From contig CAMDGG010000001.1 in the NCBI GenBank assembly GCA_945898045.1, positions 1 through 64,000 of the forward strand: a stretch of DNA of 64,000 nt, read 5' to 3'. Below are positions 10,560-20,945 of this stretch, in pieces. Numbering within the stretch: position 1 is the first letter of the stretch; every line of letters begins with the position of its first letter. Under the pieces are notes generated by a model, which did not search any database, was not told the DNA's origin, and worked only from the letters and a program-made list of their open reading frames with translations. Position numbers and translations under genes: made by a program. The DNA is from a bacterium UBP8_UBA817 (GTDB lineage Bacteria; Margulisbacteria; Marinamargulisbacteria; SXXA01; SICP01).

Positions 10560-11396
10560 ATGACCTCATCATCCACCGGAATTTTATATGTATGTGCAAC
10601 CCCCATTGGGAATTTATCGGATTGCTCTACACGACTTATTTCCACATTAAAATCTGTAGCCTGTATTGCGGCAGAAGATACGCGTGTGACACAACAGTTG
10701 TTACGACATTTCGAGTTCAAAACGCCTCTTATGAGCTTACAAAAATTCAATGAAGCTTCGCGAGTAGACCAGATTGCAGGGCTTCTTTCAGAAGGTAAGG
10801 ATGTCGCGCTTGTTAGTGATGCCGGTACTCCGGCTCTTTCGGATCCCGGGGCTTTACTTGTTGGGGGCTTGATTGCACGTGGGTTTCGTATCTCTCCTGT
10901 TCCTGGCCCCTCTTCCATCACAACACTTTTGTCTGTTGCGGGGTTGCCTGCGGATCAGTTTTATTTTGGCGGCTTTTTTCCAAGAAAAGAAGCAGAAGCG
11001 ACTACGCTTTTAGCCTCTTTGCAAACACTTCAAGTCCCACTTTGTTTTTTAGAATCTCCTAAGCGTATTGTCAAAACGTTAGGCTGGCTTATCGAACTAT
11101 ATCCGACGGCCAAGATTGTTTTAGGCAAAGAATTAACCAAGACCTACGAATGGTTTCATCATGGCACCCCTGCATCCGCATTAGAGGCACTTGATACGAT
11201 ACTTGTAAAAGGTGAATGGTGCTTTGTGGCCTCACTCCCCAAACAACTGTCTAAAGACGTTCATACTATCGTATCGGATCTCAAATCTCATGGACTCTCT
11301 CTTTCTCAAGTAGTATATGTAACGCAGTCATTATTAGGATTGCCCAAGAATGCGGTTTATAACGCGTTTCATGAGCCAGGAGATATCACGTCATGA
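10560..11396 (+). CDS. rsmI: 16S rRNA (cytidine1402-2'-O)-methyltransferase
   Basis: '[19 protein letters not shown]', '[12 protein letters not shown]', '[14 protein letters not shown]'. Confidence 0.95.
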   Translation: MTSSSTGILYVCATPIGNLSDCSTRLISTLKSVACIAAEDTRVTQQLLRHFEFKTPLMSLQKFNEASRVDQIAGLLSEGKDVALVSDAGTPALSDPGALLVGGLIARGFRISPVPGPSSITTLLSVAGLPADQFYFGGFFPRKEAEATTLLASLQTLQVPLCFLESPKRIVKTLGWLIELYPTAKIVLGKELTKTYEWFHHGTPASALEALDTILVKGEWCFVASLPKQLSKDVHTIVSDLKSHGLSLSQVVYVTQSLLGLPKNAVYNAFHEPGDITS

Positions 11397-12142
11397 TCGA
11401 TACACATGCCCACGTTTTTTTATGCAAAACGCCGCTTGAAGAAATTCTAGAAAATGCACGTCAGGCGGGTGTCACCCATATGGCCAATGTTGCTTTAGAC
11501 CTTGCGAGTGCAAAGTCCGTTTTGGCACTATCCAAAACCTATCCGCAATTAATACCTACGATTGGGCTTTATCCCTCCGAAGCAGAAAAGCCTTATTCGC
11601 TTCAAGACTTGCGAATACTCTTGGAAGCGGGTGGATTTAAGGCGATTGGTGAAATCGGCCTCGATTTTCTTAAAAATTATGCAACTAAAGAAAAACAAAG
11701 CGCTTTATTTGAAGGCCAGCTTCAACTTGCACTTGATTTTGATTTACCCGTGTTAATTCATAATAGGCAGGCTGACATCGAAATGATTGAAACCTTCAGA
11801 AAATTCCCGACTGTTAAAAAAGTATTTCATTGTTTTTGTTCTCCTCTATCTTTTGCAAATACGATGTTATCTATCAATTCTGAAACTTATTTTTCATTTG
11901 GAGGCCTTATCACTTATGATCCTGACGAGGCCTACCTAGAAACCATTCGCACGATTCCATTGGAACGGATGATGATTGAAACAGACTGCCCCTACCTAAC
12001 ACCTACTACACTTAAAGGTCGCGAAAATCAGCCCGCCTACGTGGTAGAAATTGCGAAGAAAATTGCAGAAATCAAGCAGGTTTCTTTGCGTGAAGTAGAC
12101 GACATTACAAGCGAAAATGCGAGACAATTTTTTGGCATATGA
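11393..12142 (+). CDS. tatD: TatD family deoxyribonuclease
   Basis: 'MIDTHAHVF', 'AIGEIGLDFLKNYATKEKQ', 'IETDCPYLTP'. Confidence 0.93.
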   Translation: MIDTHAHVFLCKTPLEEILENARQAGVTHMANVALDLASAKSVLALSKTYPQLIPTIGLYPSEAEKPYSLQDLRILLEAGGFKAIGEIGLDFLKNYATKEKQSALFEGQLQLALDFDLPVLIHNRQADIEMIETFRKFPTVKKVFHCFCSPLSFANTMLSINSETYFSFGGLITYDPDEAYLETIRTIPLERMMIETDCPYLTPTTLKGRENQPAYVVEIAKKIAEIKQVSLREVDDITSENARQFFGI

Positions 12143-13131
12143 TTGGACTGATTAAAGATCTGATACTTTTACAACGATTGGCTATTTTTTGCCGAAAACT
12201 GTCACATTCTTTAGAAGCGGGTCTCTCCCTGGAACGTGCACTTTACTTGTTCTCACAGGAAGAAACGCACCCCGAATTTAAGCGTCGCTTACAGTCTCTT
12301 CTGACAGATCTCGAGTCTGGCCGAAGTTTTGCCATCTCTTTTTCTCAGATAGCACCTTATGTGCTTCCGATGCGATTTACCGAAGAATCCCCCATTGTAG
12401 ACATTCGATTGTTTCTAATGCATTGTGCAACGTATTTAGAGAAACGACATGTCTATTTAATATCTTTATTTAAACAGCTTTTTTATCCTGCGGTTTTGCT
12501 ACTTAGTGCGATCTCGGTATCTATTTTATTTTTCACAACGCTCTTACCACATTACCTCTATTTTTTTTCAGGATTAAATCTCAAGCCCCCTGCTTTCCTT
12601 ATGTTTCTAATGTCGCTTCGACGTTATATGGGTCTATTTTTTGGTGTGAGCTTGCTTCTTTTAGCTGGACTTTGGCTACAGTCTAAACAGATTACTTCTT
12701 TTATAAAAAGTCGTTTTTTACAAACGCGAAAAGCCAATGCCTTGTGGTTATTATCGCTGCTTTTATCCAGCGGACTTTCTTTTAAATTGGCGATTCAAAG
12801 TATTTATTTTGGCAAAGAAGATCACTTGGGCGTTTTATTTTTAAACTTCAAAGAAACACTTTTTGAGTCTGGGGATTTTAGTCATGCCATAGGAACACAT
12901 TTATCTCTTTCGCCCTATCAAAACGAGCTTATTTTGGCGTCCCAAAGAACAGGACGTTTACCCGAAGCCCTTCAAGATGTTGCCTCTGATATTTATACAC
13001 TTCAAGAAATGAGGACACGTAGATTTCTTGGTTTTTTGCAGCCGGCATTGCTACTTATCATGGGCATTTTTGTTTTTGGTTTTGTTTATCTTACTTTCAT
13101 TCCTATCTTAGAAGGACTAACCGCGATTTAA
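12139..13131 (+). CDS. Type II secretion / type IV pilus inner membrane platform protein (GspF/PilC-like)
   Basis: 'FCRKLSHSLEAGLSLERAL', TM segments and C-terminal 'LQPALLLIMGIFVFGFVYLTFIPIL'. Confidence 0.75.
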   Translation: MIGLIKDLILLQRLAIFCRKLSHSLEAGLSLERALYLFSQEETHPEFKRRLQSLLTDLESGRSFAISFSQIAPYVLPMRFTEESPIVDIRLFLMHCATYLEKRHVYLISLFKQLFYPAVLLLSAISVSILFFTTLLPHYLYFFSGLNLKPPAFLMFLMSLRRYMGLFFGVSLLLLAGLWLQSKQITSFIKSRFLQTRKANALWLLSLLLSSGLSFKLAIQSIYFGKEDHLGVLFLNFKETLFESGDFSHAIGTHLSLSPYQNELILASQRTGRLPEALQDVASDIYTLQEMRTRRFLGFLQPALLLIMGIFVFGFVYLTFIPILEGLTAI

Positions 13132-14325
13132 TAACGGAGTCATCTCAATATTTTTGAGAATTTCCTCAATTTCTTGTGCTTCTTCGTCCAAATAATAAGT
13201 CGTCACAATAATAAAGACATGCTTGCGAATAATGGCGACATAGAAAAATTGCTGCGCGCTTGTGGGATAAATATCACACGTAGCCGTCAAGACATCAAAG
13301 GCAATGGTTCCGATTGTTCTTTTAGCAATTTCTTTACTAAAAGTATAAGGTTCTTTGCTCTTCTCGAGAGTCTTTTTTATTTCTTGAATATAATCGACAC
13401 TCGTCGCTACACCTGGATGATCCATCGGTTCTGCCATCACCAAACAAGAAGGATTGGTTGCAGGCGTCCCTTGTTCACGTTTATAGATTGAAATTAAATT
13501 TGCACGATTTTTAGGCATCCTTGCCTCATCTAAGATCACCCATTTTTTGGGTACCTGAAAGGTGAAGTTGAAAAATTTATTTTGATAAGTTTTTCCATCC
13601 AGCGCACCTTTGTCTAGCGGCTTATACGCATCAACGATAGCAATAAAACGGGCATCCATTTTTAATGGCAAGAAAACAGGATCGTCACTATATTTCCAGG
13701 CGGGAAATTGATTTTTCATTGCCAATTCTATATTGGTATAAAAAGCTTCTTTATTCCCTTTTGTCCATTCGATTTCTGCTAATGTAGAGTAGGCATATCC
13801 GCTTTTTGGATCGGCGATAAGCGCCGTTTTAATATCCTCTTGCGCCAGATCTAATTTACCCATTTTAAAATACGTGTAGGCTCTATTATTGTAGGCTTGG
13901 GCATGACTTGGAGACAAGGCAATTGCAGTAGTAAGATCTACGATGGCTTCCGTATAACGCCCTTTTTCGCTCAACAATGTTCCGCGTCTGTAATACGCTG
14001 GCTCAAAATTACCTATAATCTTTATAGCAGATGTATAATCCGCTTCTGCTTCTTTCTCTTTTTTTAGAGATTCATTGTAAATACCTCGTTTGAAATAGGC
14101 ATATACATTTTTTGGATTTTCCTCGATGGCCTTATCATAAAAATGGACCAAAAGCGCTTCATTGGGCTCTTTCCCTATTTCTAGGATATACGCTTTTTTC
14201 ACCCATTCACTTTTAAAAAAAGCGGGATCTAACTGATCACTATTAAATACTTCTTGGGTTTTATCTCGACATGCCCCAAGCAGTAACACACTTATAAAGA
14301 GTAGAAATAACATCGAGCGTTTCAT
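13117..14325 (-). CDS. TPR-repeat lipoprotein
   Basis: Lipobox 'LLLGAC'; TPRs 'YAYFKRGIYNESLKKEKEAEADYTSAI', 'PAYYRRGTLLSEKGRYTEAIVDLTTAI'. Confidence 0.8.
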   Translation of the reverse strand: MKRSMLFLLFISVLLLGACRDKTQEVFNSDQLDPAFFKSEWVKKAYILEIGKEPNEALLVHFYDKAIEENPKNVYAYFKRGIYNESLKKEKEAEADYTSAIKIIGNFEPAYYRRGTLLSEKGRYTEAIVDLTTAIALSPSHAQAYNNRAYTYFKMGKLDLAQEDIKTALIADPKSGYAYSTLAEIEWTKGNKEAFYTNIELAMKNQFPAWKYSDDPVFLPLKMDARFIAIVDAYKPLDKGALDGKTYQNKFFNFTFQVPKKWVILDEARMPKNRANLISIYKREQGTPATNPSCLVMAEPMDHPGVATSVDYIQEIKKTLEKSKEPYTFSKEIAKRTIGTIAFDVLTATCDIYPTSAQQFFYVAIIRKHVFIIVTTYYLDEEAQEIEEILKNIEMTPLLNRG

Positions 14326-14443
14326 AGTTTACCAATGATAGTCCAGGCCTGGCTTTCATTCAACACGATACATTATATCGTCATATTTTTTGCAAAATAT
14401 ATATTTATTGACTTTTATATTTCTGTGAGACATACTACTTATC

Positions 14444-14857
14444 ATGAACAAAAAAGAAAACGGATTTACATTGATCGAACTTCTTGTGACGATGGTTATT
14501 ATTGGAATTATTACCTCATTTGCAATTCCTAGCTTCTCAAAGATTCAAAATCGTGCGAAAGAAAGCAATATCAAATCCACACTTCACTCCCTCCAAGTTT
14601 CCATTGAAGCCTATGCAGCAGCAAATGGCACTTATCCTACTGGTTCCGACATCGATTTACCCACACTTGTTACGACACTTAAAACCAGTGGTGAATTTTC
14701 AAAACTACCTATCAACCCATTTACAGGAGCCCCCTACACTGCACAAGATAAATCGGGAAAAATACTATACTCACTAGACAGTGCCGCTAATGTCTACACA
14801 CTTACTGCTTACGGCGCAGGCAATACAGCCGAAATCAGTAAACTACAAAATATTTAA
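14444..14857 (+). CDS. Prepilin / type II secretion pseudopilin (GspG-like)
   Basis: Class III prepilin signal 'KKENG|FTLIELLVTMVIIGIITSFAIPSF'. Confidence 0.88.
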   Translation: MNKKENGFTLIELLVTMVIIGIITSFAIPSFSKIQNRAKESNIKSTLHSLQVSIEAYAAANGTYPTGSDIDLPTLVTTLKTSGEFSKLPINPFTGAPYTAQDKSGKILYSLDSAANVYTLTAYGAGNTAEISKLQNI

Positions 14858-15459
14858 TGCGGGCTTAATGCTTTCTTCAACTTCTCTATCGACTTTTTAT
14901 AAATACGAGAAATTTGTGATTCCGAAACGCCAACGCGTTCGCCAATATCTTTAAAAGTCAGGTCTTCTCTTGTGTGAAATAGCACAATTTGCCGCTCACG
15001 ATACGTTAGCACTTTCATCGCTTCATTCAACTGAATACCGTTATCAACACCACACTCAAAATCAGCCCTGTCATTTACCATCAAATACATATGCCCTGCG
15101 TCTGCTATCCAGTCATAAAACCGTGTAGGATCTGATTTTGTGATATATCTAATGTGGTCTTTCATCGCACCAATAATACGGGCCTGTGCAAGCGGCCAAA
15201 TATCTTGAGACCGATCAGGGCTCCACACTTTTAATGTCTCTAAAAATTCTAGTTTTGCGAGCGTGGTTAAGTCATCCGTTTCACTTTGCGCAACGTGGGC
15301 AGGCAAGTATCGTGCGTACCGTCTCACCACCTGTACAATTTTAGGATTATAGAACGCAAAAATATCGGGCACGTAGTATTTAAGTAGATGTATTTTGATA
15401 TTATTGAGCACTTTTTTTCCAATGAGGGCCCAAACTTCTTCGACTTTTTCTGTATTCAT
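14854..15459 (-). CDS. fliA: FliA-type RNA polymerase sigma factor
   Basis: 'WPLAQARIIGAMKDHIRYI', 'LTYRERQIVLFHTREDLTFKDIGERVGVSESQISRIYKKSIEKLKKAL'; downstream of flhA. Confidence 0.87.
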   Translation of the reverse strand: MNTEKVEEVWALIGKKVLNNIKIHLLKYYVPDIFAFYNPKIVQVVRRYARYLPAHVAQSETDDLTTLAKLEFLETLKVWSPDRSQDIWPLAQARIIGAMKDHIRYITKSDPTRFYDWIADAGHMYLMVNDRADFECGVDNGIQLNEAMKVLTYRERQIVLFHTREDLTFKDIGERVGVSESQISRIYKKSIEKLKKALSPH

Positions 15460-15731
15460 AGTAGACCTAGTCGGACGTAGATTTCTTTTAGATGTTCATG
15501 CGTCAGGGCGTCTGTTTGTTTTTCTTCTGGCAGGAGCGCCCGCACCATTTGCTGACCCTCTTCGTATATTCTAGCCATTACAGCGTCTTTTAATTCTGGG
15601 TCGGTTAGGTTTAGATTTTCCAAAGAGAGATCAATGGCATTGCTACCGTCATCTTTACGCTCGCTTTCTGCTGCCGTACGACGATATTCGCTCTGGGGAA
15701 TTCGCTTAAGATAATAGGCGTCATCAGTCAT
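15456..15731 (-). CDS. Conserved-position small protein between flhA and fliA, unknown function
   Basis: 91-aa ORF overlapping fliA start by 4 nt and tightly packed in the operon; no family recognised. Confidence 0.6.
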   Translation of the reverse strand: MTDDAYYLKRIPQSEYRRTAAESERKDDGSNAIDLSLENLNLTDPELKDAVMARIYEEGQQMVRALLPEEKQTDALTHEHLKEIYVRLGLL

Positions 15732-15741
15732 AAGTTACGTG

Positions 15742-17826
15742 TTAGCTCCCTTCTTCTGAAATGATACCAATAGATTGCACTTTTACTTTGGGAACAATTT
15801 CATTATAGGACAGAACAACAAGCTGCGGATAATTTCTTTCGGTAAATTTCTTAAAATGGGGCCGAAGACGAGGTGAGCAAAGTGATACCGGGTACTTATC
15901 CATTTTTCGGAAACTACTCATATGATATCCAATTTGGGACAATACTTTTTCACCAAGATGTGGATCTAATGCAAGGAAAGATCCATATTCGGACTGATGC
16001 ACGGCACCAATCATCGTCTCTTCAAGCCTAGGGTCAATAGTAAAAACGGTAATGGTGTCTTCTTTATCCATGTATTGACTACAGATTTGTCTAGCGAGAG
16101 ATTGCCTTACATACTCTGCAAGCAAATTGGTATCACGTGATACATGCGCATAATCTGCGAGCCGCTCTAGAATTGTGGAAAGATCTCGAATAGATACGCG
16201 CTCTTTCACCAACGTCTGTAATACTTTATGCACTTGCCCCAAAGACAACATGTCTGGAACTAGCTCTCGGACAATAGCGGCATTGGTATTTTTGACCAAA
16301 TCTAAAAGCGCTTGTACATTTTGGCGCGTCATAATTTCATCAGAATGTTGCTTGATGGCTTCTGCAAAGTGATTGGCAATGAAGTCTGTAATATTTTGCG
16401 CGGGGATTACATTTTCTTGCAGTAGTTCAATTTGATCTTCTGATACCCAGGCCCCAGGCTCGTTAGAGATGGGGTCTATAGCCTCTACCCCACTGATGCC
16501 TTGTCGCTTTAATTCTGCGACAGCACGCTGTACAAAAAAGTGACCTGGCAATGCCTCTCCAATAGCGACACGCGTACCTCGTATATCTACTTCGTACTGG
16601 TTAGGCGGCAAACTCAAATCATCTTGTACACGCACCCCAGGAATTACAAATCCCAATTCTTGGCCAATATGATAACGTACTAATGTAATACGCTCGAGAA
16701 GGGGTCCGTTTTGTGAAGGGTCAATGAGTGGTACGAGATTACGACCCGTTTTGAGACTGATGGGATCTAAGTTGAGTGTTCCCAATAGATTTTCGGGCTT
16801 TTTCATCGCGTCTTTCGCCGAATCTTGGTTACCCTCCATGGCCATGTCATCTGCATTTTGCTTGGATTTTACAATTGCCAAGGCCAGAACACCTGAACCC
16901 AGAGACAATAGCCCAAAAGGTATAGCAGGAAATCCTGGAATAAAACAACACATAAATAAGACAACAGCTGTTACCGCAAATGCTTTCGGCTGCCGAAAGA
17001 TTTGTGCTGTTACGTCGGCACCCAAACTTTCTTTGGAAGCCGATTTTGTTACAACCAAACCGGTTCCAATTGAGATTAAAAGTGCGGGGACTTGGGCAAC
17101 TAATCCATCTCCAATCGTTAGTGTTGTAAAGACTTTCAGGGCCTCACCCAAACTCAATCCCTGTTGAAATCGTCCGATTAATAATCCGCCGACCACGTTA
17201 ATAAATACGATAATAATACCGGCAATGGCATCCCCTTTTACGAACTTATTAGCACCATCCATGGATCCAAAAAAAGTAGATTCTTGTTCTAATTTTTTTC
17301 GACGTTCTCTGGCGCCATCTGCATCAAGTAACCCTGCATTTAAATCAGCATCGATACTCATTTGCTTTCCAGGCAATGCATCCAATGTGAACCGGGCGGC
17401 CACTTCTGCTACGCGCTCAGATCCTTTTGTAACAACCATAAATTGCACCAACGTAATGATGACAAACGCCACGACGCCGACCACAAAATTTCCTCTGGTT
17501 ACAAAATCCGCGAAAGCCAATACAACGTGTCCATTAAACTCGATACCCTCACTTAAAATAAGCTTGGTAGAAGCAACATTGAGAGAGAGTCTAAAGAGTG
17601 TCAAAATGAGGAGTATTGAGGGGAAAGCAGCAAAATCAAGAGGCTCCGCCAAGTACATAGCCATGAGCAAAACCACGACGCCGATGCCAATACTTAAGAC
17701 CATAAGGATGTCGAGTAACCACGTCGGAATAGGGACGATCATGAGACCGACAATCATGATGACTGTGACCGCAAGAATAACGTCGGAGAGGGAGAAAAGG
17801 TGGCCTAAGGATTTGAGTTTTGACAT
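15742..17826 (-). CDS. flhA: Flagellar export apparatus protein FlhA
   Basis: 'PSILLILTLFRLSLNVASTKLIL', 'RVAEVAARFTLDALPGKQMSIDADLNAGLLD', 'FVKGDAIAGIIIVFINVVGGLLIG'. Confidence 0.95.
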   Translation of the reverse strand: MSKLKSLGHLFSLSDVILAVTVIMIVGLMIVPIPTWLLDILMVLSIGIGVVVLLMAMYLAEPLDFAAFPSILLILTLFRLSLNVASTKLILSEGIEFNGHVVLAFADFVTRGNFVVGVVAFVIITLVQFMVVTKGSERVAEVAARFTLDALPGKQMSIDADLNAGLLDADGARERRKKLEQESTFFGSMDGANKFVKGDAIAGIIIVFINVVGGLLIGRFQQGLSLGEALKVFTTLTIGDGLVAQVPALLISIGTGLVVTKSASKESLGADVTAQIFRQPKAFAVTAVVLFMCCFIPGFPAIPFGLLSLGSGVLALAIVKSKQNADDMAMEGNQDSAKDAMKKPENLLGTLNLDPISLKTGRNLVPLIDPSQNGPLLERITLVRYHIGQELGFVIPGVRVQDDLSLPPNQYEVDIRGTRVAIGEALPGHFFVQRAVAELKRQGISGVEAIDPISNEPGAWVSEDQIELLQENVIPAQNITDFIANHFAEAIKQHSDEIMTRQNVQALLDLVKNTNAAIVRELVPDMLSLGQVHKVLQTLVKERVSIRDLSTILERLADYAHVSRDTNLLAEYVRQSLARQICSQYMDKEDTITVFTIDPRLEETMIGAVHQSEYGSFLALDPHLGEKVLSQIGYHMSSFRKMDKYPVSLCSPRLRPHFKKFTERNYPQLVVLSYNEIVPKVKVQSIGIISEEGS

Positions 17827-17830
17827 AGTT

Positions 17831-18901
17831 TTAGTAACGGTACTTCTTTTTCTTCTTTAGATTATACACAAAGGCCAAAATCTCTGCCACGGCTTTATAG
17901 TATTGCGGCGGTACTTCCTTGCCGGCTTCGGTTAATTTGAAAAGGGCTTGTGCCAAAGGCTTGTTTTCTATAATAGGAATATTATTTTCTCTTGCGATGC
18001 GTTTAATTTCCTCTGCCATTAAACGTTCGCCTTTAGCCAAAACTTTGGGAGCTTTCATTTGATTGGCCTTATACACAATCGCAATCGCCAAGTGTATAGG
18101 ATTTGTAACTACCACATCAGCACCTGGCACAGCCCCCATTTGACGCCCTTGCGCCATTTGACGCTGTGCCTCACGCTGCCTCTGCTTCACCGTAGGATCG
18201 CCTTCTAGACGCTTATACTCGTCTTTAATTTCCTTCTTAGACATCTTAAGTCCTTTAATATATTCATAGCGTTGATAAAAATAATCCGCCATCCCAATGA
18301 GCAGATAAAAAATACCTAACCGTGTAACAACCTTCATAATCAACTCTCCTACAAAGGTCATCATTTGCCATAGCGTTAACTGCTGAGCCATAATCACCAT
18401 AGGAAATTCATCTTTAATAATGCCCGTAACAAGCCAAACAACGACAATCATTTTAATGATAGATTTTATAAGTTCTACATATTGCTTAAGCGAAAAAAAC
18501 TTTTTACAGCCTTCAATTGGATTGAGTTTACTTAGCTGGGGCATTAAAGGTTCAAATGACAGCACAAACCCAGTTTGGAGTACCTCGACAACAATGGCGG
18601 TTGTTAAATTAGCAGCGAATAAGGGGGCCATTGCCCGCAAAAATGTAAATAACGTATCACTCAATAAAACGCCCACTGTTTTTTCTGTAAATTTTTCAGG
18701 GATCATATTAAAGGCCTGAAGCATGATGTTTGTCATTTGATCCCAAATGTAAACACCTGAAAATTTCAACGTATAAAAAGCGACGATTAATAAAAACGCC
18801 GCTGTTAAATCTTTGCTTTTTGCGATTTGCCCCTTTTTACGCGCTTCTTGTAGTTTATGGGGGGTAGGTTCTTCTGTTTTTTCGCCGGAATCTTCGCTCA
18901 T
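17831..18901 (-). CDS. flhB: Flagellar export apparatus protein FlhB (NPIH cleavage-site variant)
   Basis: 'EDSGEKTEEPTPHKLQEARKKGQIAKSKDL', 'MSKKEIKDEYKRLEGDP', 'GADVVVTNPIHLAIAI'. Confidence 0.95.
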   Translation of the reverse strand: MSEDSGEKTEEPTPHKLQEARKKGQIAKSKDLTAAFLLIVAFYTLKFSGVYIWDQMTNIMLQAFNMIPEKFTEKTVGVLLSDTLFTFLRAMAPLFAANLTTAIVVEVLQTGFVLSFEPLMPQLSKLNPIEGCKKFFSLKQYVELIKSIIKMIVVVWLVTGIIKDEFPMVIMAQQLTLWQMMTFVGELIMKVVTRLGIFYLLIGMADYFYQRYEYIKGLKMSKKEIKDEYKRLEGDPTVKQRQREAQRQMAQGRQMGAVPGADVVVTNPIHLAIAIVYKANQMKAPKVLAKGERLMAEEIKRIARENNIPIIENKPLAQALFKLTEAGKEVPPQYYKAVAEILAFVYNLKKKKKYRY

Positions 18902-18902
18902 T

Positions 18903-19673
18903 TTATACTTGTAGTGCGATTAATACTTCAAATGTTTTTTCGGTTAACATTTCCATTAATTTATAGATCGTATCGGTAAGCCCTGGCGTAATCGCCAAAA
19001 AAACCAGGAGTCCCACCGATGGCTTTACCTGAAAACCAAGCTGAAAAATATTGATTTGTTCTGCAATTTTATTAAGAAGTCCAAATGCAAAATCGACGAT
19101 AAACATGACTAATAAAATAGGCGCCGAAATAATTAAACCTACTTTAAATAACTCTGTTCCTAAAGAAAACACCATTTGGCTTCCTTTTGTAAAATTTAAT
19201 GGCATTGCGATGGGCAAAATATCAAAACTTTTCACAAGCGTTGTGATTACCATATGATGGCCGTTTAACTGAAGAAAAATGAGAATGGCTACCCAATTCA
19301 ATGTCTGAGACAACAAGGGTATACTTCGTCCTGTAGAAGGATCGAGTAAAGCCGCAACACTTAAACCTGCCTGGGTATCCATTAAACTCCCGGCAAACTC
19401 TACGGCTACGACGAGAAGATCTGCAATCAGGCCAATAATAACGCCTACCAAAAATTGACTTATAAATAACAAGACGAAAGGCTCGACATTGTTTGGCAAC
19501 TCCCTGGGAATAGGAATAGCAAAAACCAAGCTTGCCGTAAGCCAAAATACAAACGCCACTTTAGCCATCGAGAAAACATCTTTTCTACTAAAAACGGGTG
19601 CCGTTGATATCATTCCGGCGACACGTGCCAGAATGAGAAGAATGGCACTGACTAAGTGCAACGATAAATTCAT
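18903..19673 (-). CDS. fliR: Flagellar export apparatus protein FliR
   Basis: Multi-TM, 'LARVAGMISTAPVFSRKDV', 'DTQAGLSVAALLDPSTGRSIPLLSQTLNWVAILIFLQLNGHH'. Confidence 0.93.
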   Translation of the reverse strand: MNLSLHLVSAILLILARVAGMISTAPVFSRKDVFSMAKVAFVFWLTASLVFAIPIPRELPNNVEPFVLLFISQFLVGVIIGLIADLLVVAVEFAGSLMDTQAGLSVAALLDPSTGRSIPLLSQTLNWVAILIFLQLNGHHMVITTLVKSFDILPIAMPLNFTKGSQMVFSLGTELFKVGLIISAPILLVMFIVDFAFGLLNKIAEQINIFQLGFQVKPSVGLLVFLAITPGLTDTIYKLMEMLTEKTFEVLIALQV

Positions 19674-19939
19674 TTAGCGTAAAGCGGAATATTTTGCCAT
19701 AAGTTAATCGTCATTTCCATAATGATATTGGCTGTCCAGGGGAAGGTCGCGCCCAACACCAATAATACGACAATCATTTTGGGAACAAAGGTTAAAGTTT
19801 GTTCTTGGATCTGTGTAACTGCTTGCACGACAGCCACGATTAATCCCGCCAACAGCCCCAACGCTACACTTGGAAGAGACGCCAGCAATACGACTTGTAT
19901 TGCGGAATTTAGAATGGCATTTGCGGCTTCGATGGACAT
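19670..19939 (-). CDS. fliQ: Flagellar export apparatus protein FliQ
   Basis: 89 aa, two TMs, 'LLAGLIVAVVQAVTQIQEQTLTFVPKM'. Confidence 0.95.
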   Translation of the reverse strand: MSIEAANAILNSAIQVVLLASLPSVALGLLAGLIVAVVQAVTQIQEQTLTFVPKMIVVLLVLGATFPWTANIIMEMTINLWQNIPLYAK

Positions 19940-19948
19940 GAAATTTCC

Positions 19949-20743
19949 TTATTGAAAACTGATCAATAGACCTCGAATAATCAAATTCCACCCATCCGTC
20001 AAAACAAATAACAAGATCTTAAATGGCAACGAAATAATGGCAGGCGATAACATAAACATCCCTAGCGAAAGTAAAATATTCGAAATAATTAAATCGATAA
20101 CTACAAAGGGAATAAAGAGCAAAAATCCAATTTGAAAAGCTGTTTTTAATTCCGAAATAATAAAAGCTGGAATAATAACAAAGATAGGAATATTTTCGTA
20201 ATTTTGTGGATTTTGTATTTGTGAAAACTCAATAAATAGTGCCAAGTCTTTATCTCTTGTAAGTTTAAGCATGAAAAGACGAATAGGTTTTATGCCTTGT
20301 TCCAACATTTCCATTTGATTCAATTTGCCTTCACGATAAGGCGTTACTGCTACCCGATTAATTTCATTCCAGGTGGGCGTCATAACAAAAATAGTAATGA
20401 ACATGGATAACGCGACAATGATCATATTGGGAGGCGCTTGCTGTGTCGCGAGGGCTGTTCTCACCATGGAAAGCACGATGACTGTACGCAGAAATGAAGT
20501 AGTAGACATTACAAAAAAGGGGATAAATGCGATGCTTGCCATCGTAAATAGCAAGCGCATCGTCGTGCTGAACCCTTGAGGATCTACAAAAGTTTGTAAG
20601 TCTGAGGGTATGCCAGATTTTGCTGCTGTTTGCGCAGAAATAGGACTCACCATACAGAGAAATAGAAGACCAAGGCAGATGCCCCCCGTTAAGAGGACGC
20701 GTTTAAGTTTAAAGCGTTTCCAGGAATTGGACATTTTGACCAC
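19949..20743 (-). CDS. fliP: Flagellar export apparatus protein FliP
   Basis: 'PFFVMSTTSFLRTVIVLSMVRTALATQQAPPNMIIVALSMFITIFVMTPTWNEIN'. Confidence 0.95.
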   Translation of the reverse strand: MVKMSNSWKRFKLKRVLLTGGICLGLLFLCMVSPISAQTAAKSGIPSDLQTFVDPQGFSTTMRLLFTMASIAFIPFFVMSTTSFLRTVIVLSMVRTALATQQAPPNMIIVALSMFITIFVMTPTWNEINRVAVTPYREGKLNQMEMLEQGIKPIRLFMLKLTRDKDLALFIEFSQIQNPQNYENIPIFVIIPAFIISELKTAFQIGFLLFIPFVVIDLIISNILLSLGMFMLSPAIISLPFKILLFVLTDGWNLIIRGLLISFQ

Positions 20744-20945
20744 CTACACTGAGTAAATATTCTTTTTCGCGCAATTTTACTACGAGGAGTGCCGTAGCAT
20801 TACTCAACGGAATACGATCTACCACTTTCATCTCGCCCGAAAACTTCTGCTTCTGTAGATTTTTTGTCATCCTCAGAACGACCCACATAATTCCGGATAT
20901 AATTAAAAGACTTAGAATAACTTGAAGATAGTATCCGGTCGACAT
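20709..20945 (-). CDS. fliO: FliO-like flagellar biosynthesis protein
   Basis: One N-terminal TM then 'MKVVDRIPLSNATALLVVKLREKEYLLSVGGQNVQFLETL'; position between fliN and fliP. Confidence 0.8.
   Translation of the reverse strand: MSTGYYLQVILSLLIISGIMWVVLRMTKNLQKQKFSGEMKVVDRIPLSNATALLVVKLREKEYLLSVGGQNVQFLETL

Noticed and set aside
17225-17860. 211-aa plus-strand ORF opposite flhA
   Set aside because: Antisense shadow of the strongly conserved flhA N-terminal region
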